From: CALSMU01 sp965230225
GTDB lineage: Bacteria; Bacteroidota; Bacteroidia; Flavobacteriales_D; Parvicellaceae
NCBI GenBank assembly: GCA_965230225.1
Contig: CBDDKM010000010.1
Coordinates: 868,001-932,000, forward strand
Direction of reading: 5' to 3'
DNA: 64,000 nt
Every line of letters starts with the position of its first letter. Position 1 is the first letter of the stretch. The notes under the pieces were generated by a model. It ran no database searches, was not told the origin of the DNA, and worked only from the letters and a program-made list of their open reading frames with translations. A program made the position numbers and the translations under genes. Positions 60,923-64,000 of the stretch are shown piece after piece.

Positions 60923-62152
60923 ATGCCAAATTTATCTCAGAAAGCAATTGACATGCCGGAATCACCAATTAGAAAATTGGTTCCTTACGCAGAGCAAGCA
61001 AAAAAAGACGGAAAAAGAGTTCACCATTTGAACATTGGACAACCGGACATTGCCACGCCTCAAGTGGTATTAGATAAAATGAAAAATCTTGATCTTGACG
61101 TTATTGAGTATAGTCATTCAGCTGGATTTCAATCGTACAGAGAAGGATTAGCAAAATACTATTCAAAACTGGGAATTGAACTAAACCCTGCTAATGAAAT
61201 CATGGTAACAACTGGTGGTTCTGAAGCTTTGGTTTTTGCTTTTCAAACATGTTTTGAACCAGGAGACGAGTTAATTGTTCCTGAACCATTTTATGCTAAC
61301 TACAATGGGTTTGGTGTAACAGCTGGAATTAATGTTGTTCCGGTAACAGCTAAGATCGAAGATGGATTTGCTCTTCCTCCGATCAGCGAATTTGAGAAAT
61401 TAATTACGCCAAAAACCAAGGGAATCTTAATTTGCAACCCTGGAAACCCAACCGGTTATTTATACTCTAAAGAAGAATTAGAAACTTTGAGAGACATCGT
61501 TAAAAAACACGATTTATTCTTGTTTGCCGACGAAGTTTATAGAGAGTTTTGTTACGAAGGAGCAACTCACTATTCTTGCTTAAACCTTGAAGGAATTGAA
61601 AACAACGTAGTATTGGTTGACTCTGTTTCTAAAAGATACAGCATGTGTGGAGCTCGTGTTGGAGCATTGATTTCTAAAAATGCTGAATTCATGAGTATGG
61701 CACTTAAATTTGGACAAGCTCGTTTAAGCCCTCCAACCTTTGGACAGATTGCAGGAGAAACTGCTTTAGAAACTCCTCAAAGCTACTTTGATGATGTAAT
61801 TGAAGAATACGTTGAAAGAAGAGACATTGTGGTGGATGGATTAAATAAAATTGAAGGTGTAGTTTGCCCAAAACCTAAGGGAGCATTTTATGCCATTGCT
61901 CAATTACCTATTGATAATGCCGATAAATTCTGCCAGTGGTTATTGGAAGAGTTTGAGTACGAAGGACAAACTGTTATGTTGGCTCCTGCAACCGGATTCT
62001 ACGCTACAAAAGGACTTGGAACTCAGGAAGTACGAATTGCTTATGTTCTAAACAAAGAGGCTCTTAAAAATGCAGTAGTTTGTTTAGAGGAAGCTCTAAA
62101 AACTTACCCGGGAAGAACAGCTAACGCTGCTTCTGAAAGCATGACAGCTTAA
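60923..62152 (+). CDS. PLP-dependent class I/II aminotransferase
   Basis: 409 residues. Fold type I aminotransferase: HLNIGQPDIATPQ near the start, TTGGSEALVFAF (phosphate-binding helix), CNPGNPTGYLYS with the Asn that stacks on the cofactor, FADEVYREFCYEG with the Asp that pairs with the pyridine nitrogen, and the Schiff-base K237 in VDSVSKRYSMCGARVG; the Arg near the C-terminus that binds the substrate carboxylate is in VRIAYVLN. It most likely transfers amino groups between an amino acid such as aspartate and 2-oxoglutarate; the exact substrate is not clear. Single gene with a clear promoter and terminator. Confidence 0.93.
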   Translation: MPNLSQKAIDMPESPIRKLVPYAEQAKKDGKRVHHLNIGQPDIATPQVVLDKMKNLDLDVIEYSHSAGFQSYREGLAKYYSKLGIELNPANEIMVTTGGSEALVFAFQTCFEPGDELIVPEPFYANYNGFGVTAGINVVPVTAKIEDGFALPPISEFEKLITPKTKGILICNPGNPTGYLYSKEELETLRDIVKKHDLFLFADEVYREFCYEGATHYSCLNLEGIENNVVLVDSVSKRYSMCGARVGALISKNAEFMSMALKFGQARLSPPTFGQIAGETALETPQSYFDDVIEEYVERRDIVVDGLNKIEGVVCPKPKGAFYAIAQLPIDNADKFCQWLLEEFEYEGQTVMLAPATGFYATKGLGTQEVRIAYVLNKEALKNAVVCLEEALKTYPGRTANAASESMTA

Positions 62153-62175
62153 TTGCTTTATTATTATATCGAATT

Positions 62176-62201
62176 AAAGGCTGGTGTTCTCACCGGCCTT
62201 T
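62176..62201 (+). terminator. Terminator of the aminotransferase gene
   Basis: AAAGGCTGGTG and CACCGGCCTTT form an 11-bp stem with one G-T pair around a TTCT loop, followed by a T-run. It lies 23 bp behind the stop. Confidence 0.9.
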
Positions 62202-62215
62202 TTTATTTTTACTCC

Positions 62216-62425
62216 ATGTATTTTGTATTCGTATTCCATTGTAAAAAGCTTAAACAAACGTTTATTGGATTCAGTCAGGATGTAAACGAAAGCTTAAAGA
62301 ACCAGAACGAGAAATACGGTTCAAAAAACCTGAAATGGCTGCTCACTCACCAGGAAAAGTACAAGTCTAAAAAGGATGCTTTAATCAGGGTAAAGATGCT
62401 CAAAAAGCAGTATAAGATTAGATAG
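62216..62425 (+). CDS. Degenerate GIY-YIG-like small protein
   Basis: 69 residues from ATG at 62216; a frame opening at 62153 would run through the terminator and is unlikely. It begins MYFVFVFHCKKLKQTFIGFSQDV, where the GIY of the nuclease motif is replaced by VFVF and YIG by FIG, and ends with KYKSKKDALIRVKMLKKQYK, typical of the family's last helix with the metal-binding Glu apparently absent. Intact GIY-YIG proteins of this small, UPF0213-like type are about 80-100 residues. It may be an inactive nuclease or a remnant. It converges with the next gene at 10 bp. Confidence 0.55.
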   Translation: MYFVFVFHCKKLKQTFIGFSQDVNESLKNQNEKYGSKNLKWLLTHQEKYKSKKDALIRVKMLKKQYKIR

Positions 62426-62434
62426 ATTTTCCTG

Positions 62435-63724
62435 CTAAAAATCAAAAGAAATATAAGGCACTCCTGACTTCAGGTTATCATTAATTACACGAGAGTTATA
62501 CCCAAGTGGAATAGTAGATGCCGAAGACCCTCCGGAATATTGAAACCCTATCGTAGCTGAACCACCAGCCGACTCGTTATCTGATCCCCACTGATAATCC
62601 GAACTATTCCACCCATTGTTTCCAATATAAGAGACTGACATTACGTTGGACGTTTCGTACAACGAAATAACCACATACATGTCTGTACCACCCCCGCCTG
62701 CAGCGGTATTTCCTTTCCAATAAATGGTACAAACTCTTCCCGGTGAAGTACCTGAAATTACGTAATCAATGTTTTGTGCACTATCGTCGTCCCAATGGAA
62801 AAAGAGCATTGGATCGTTCGAAATGGAAGCCGGCAATGAGGTATTAGTATAAGTGGTACTTGTACTACTTCCAAACCCTAACACTCCATTACTATTTATC
62901 CAACCACTTGTGTAATCTGTACCATCAATAGTAAAATTAAATCCCCACGAAAAAGTGTGCGACACATCATCTCCATGGGTACTTCTCAAGTTGGTTTTAG
63001 TCATATCATCATTACTTGGGTGTAAATTGGTAGATACCACACCACCGGAACTGCTTGATCCGCCAGACCCCCTACTTAATTTACCATTGGCATCCACCTC
63101 AACCGTAGCCGTTCCCGACCCTGCCAGGTCAGCAATGGTTACTTCACCATCGTACAATTTCATGGTTTCTGTTAAACTCCCTCCGGACTTTACCCAAAAG
63201 GTTAAATCAGATTCCGAACCTCCTGTATATAACTTAGATCGGATACGCCCCTCATTGGCCAGTGAACTATAAAAATTGATATCAATGGTTTGATTGGCCC
63301 ACCATTTATCGTGAACCAGACGTATGGCCTCTAAGCCCATGGAAGCTCCAGCATCATCCGAAATGTGCAATTGTGCAGATGGACTTGATGTTCCTAACCC
63401 AATTTTACCATCACTTTGCAAGGTAAATTTTGCGGAAGAACTAACATCTCCGCCTGTTCCAATTTTAAACTTATCAGAGTCGCTATCGTCTACCCCAAGG
63501 GTAAAGGCACTTGTTCCCTCCAATTGAAAATTTAAAATGGCATCTCCATTACTGGTATTTGGATTATTAATCCTAATTCCATCAGAAGATGAACCGGAAG
63601 AAGTTTTTACATCCAGCATCATTCCCGGACTTGACCCATCGGTATTGATACCTACATTTTGTGCGTATGAAGATAGAGCAAACAGAGCACTCCCTATCAT
63701 CAAACTTAATTTAACGGTGTTCAT
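62435..63724 (-). CDS. Exported tail-fibre-like stalk protein with a C-terminal nidogen-like beta domain
   Basis: 429 residues with a signal peptide (ends near SYAQ). The N-terminus, NVGINTDGSSPGMMLDVKTSSGSSSDGI, matches the S74 protein at 12114-13385, with GKIGLGTSSPSAQLHISDD as the same repeat type. Unlike it, this protein has no S74 domain: from about residue 225 a Ser/Gly linker (GGSSSSGGVV) leads to a beta-rich domain (WGFNFTIDGTDYTSGWINSNGVLGFGS, DPMLFFHWDDDSAQNID, VCTIYWKGNTA) that resembles the nidogen-like or NHL-associated beta fold. Probably a surface fibre. No phage genes nearby. Likely its own unit. Confidence 0.75.
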   Translation of the reverse strand: MNTVKLSLMIGSALFALSSYAQNVGINTDGSSPGMMLDVKTSSGSSSDGIRINNPNTSNGDAILNFQLEGTSAFTLGVDDSDSDKFKIGTGGDVSSSAKFTLQSDGKIGLGTSSPSAQLHISDDAGASMGLEAIRLVHDKWWANQTIDINFYSSLANEGRIRSKLYTGGSESDLTFWVKSGGSLTETMKLYDGEVTIADLAGSGTATVEVDANGKLSRGSGGSSSSGGVVSTNLHPSNDDMTKTNLRSTHGDDVSHTFSWGFNFTIDGTDYTSGWINSNGVLGFGSSTSTTYTNTSLPASISNDPMLFFHWDDDSAQNIDYVISGTSPGRVCTIYWKGNTAAGGGGTDMYVVISLYETSNVMSVSYIGNNGWNSSDYQWGSDNESAGGSATIGFQYSGGSSASTIPLGYNSRVINDNLKSGVPYISFDF

Positions 63725-63863
63725 ATTGTGGTGTTTTTCAAATTAACACCCCCCAAACTAATATCTAATGCGACTCAACAACCCAAAGGACTGTTGTGAT
63801 CCCTAGTCACGAAAAGATAAGTGAACTTACCTTTAAAATAGTATTTATACCAGCTAAAGTTTC

Positions 63864-64000
63864 CTAACGTATTAAATTGATGTGACCACGATATTCGGTA
63901 GTAACCACTCCTGTGGCATCTGTTACTCGTATTAACCAAATATATGCATCCTGTTGACAGTCTATTCCCTGATAGGTCCCATTCCAGGAGTCGTTATGGT
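63864..64000 (-). CDS. C-terminal end of a T9SS type B (gliding motility-associated) protein, cut by window edge
   Basis: Reads off the right edge; the last 45 residues are present and end at TAG (63864). HNDSWNGTYQGIDCQQDAYIW with VTTEYRGHINLIR at the end is the typical close of a CHU_C/gliding motility C-terminal domain: the WNGTY, AYIW and GHI..IR pattern also ends the proteins at 715-9465 and 32681-36184. So a large type IX-secreted surface protein is encoded to the right on the minus strand. Upstream parts are unseen. Confidence 0.85.
   Translation of the reverse strand, partial: HNDSWNGTYQGIDCQQDAYIWLIRVTDATGVVTTEYRGHINLIR

Overview
The window looks like a chromosomal segment of a free-living, probably marine or aquatic member of the Bacteroidetes, most likely Flavobacteriales. 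The evidence is: type IX secretion (T9SS) sorting domains of types A and B, a PorP/SprF protein directly behind a giant adhesin, a DnaE polymerase carrying an N-terminal DnaQ-like exonuclease, DUF4199, Omp28, choice-of-anchor L and YfbK-like VWA proteins, Bacteroidetes promoters (TTTG, about 19-21 bp, TAnnTTTG), and no clear Shine-Dalgarno sequences. Both ends cut through genes: a PorP/SprF gene at the left and a gliding-motility-type C-terminal domain at the right.

Layout. 1-9.5 kb: a two-gene surface unit, a 2916-residue adhesin with about 25 tandem 88-residue repeats and a PorP/SprF gene 2 bp behind it. 9.7-17.7 kb: a TonB-plug/VWA protein, a tail-fibre-like S74 protein, a TPR/LuxR-type membrane sensor, and a two-gene unit of a putative outer-membrane barrel and an LVIVD lipoprotein. 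17.9-25.4 kb: a PPOX flavoprotein, a GerMN-like exported protein, a secreted agmatine/peptidylarginine deiminase homologue with a T9SS tail, a TPR-SpoIIE phosphatase, a small lipoprotein and a gingipain-like C25 protease with a T9SS tail.

25.6-28.9 kb is the most interesting part: a tightly overlapping six-gene operon of NADAR, a small YRPVG protein, a MacroD/YmdB-type macro domain, KptA (RNA 2'-phosphotransferase), a second and different macro domain, and a PPP-type metallophosphatase. It reads as a pathway acting on NAD-derived ADP-ribose or on 2'-phosphorylated RNA. Its promoter is nearly ideal and its -7 box is covered by a perfect 9+5+9 palindrome, so a dedicated repressor is likely.

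29-42.2 kb: an SDR, AraC and Crp/Fnr regulators, YceI, a REP-like intergenic element, a choice-of-anchor L T9SS protein, an S9 peptidase, and a putative dehalogenation operon (two haloalkane dehalogenase-family enzymes of different subfamilies, a short SDR-like protein and a DoxX-like protein) opposite an HxlR regulator. 42.2-43.2 kb: tRNA-Arg and tRNA-Phe flanking a tRNA-like remnant and copies of an 18-bp palindrome, plus a possible 38-codon gene. 43.2-52.8 kb: AraC, DUF1579-like and DUF4199 proteins, then a cluster of exported repeat proteins (YwqK/MORN, WG, YwqK-TonB). 52.8-64 kb: tandem intergenic repeats, tRNA-Asp, DUF58, thioredoxin, Omp28-T9SS, DnaE, a PLP aminotransferase, a degenerate GIY-YIG protein, and a second protein sharing the tail-fibre-like N-terminus.

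All calls come from reading the sequence by eye. No database search was run, so family names are recognitions rather than search results.
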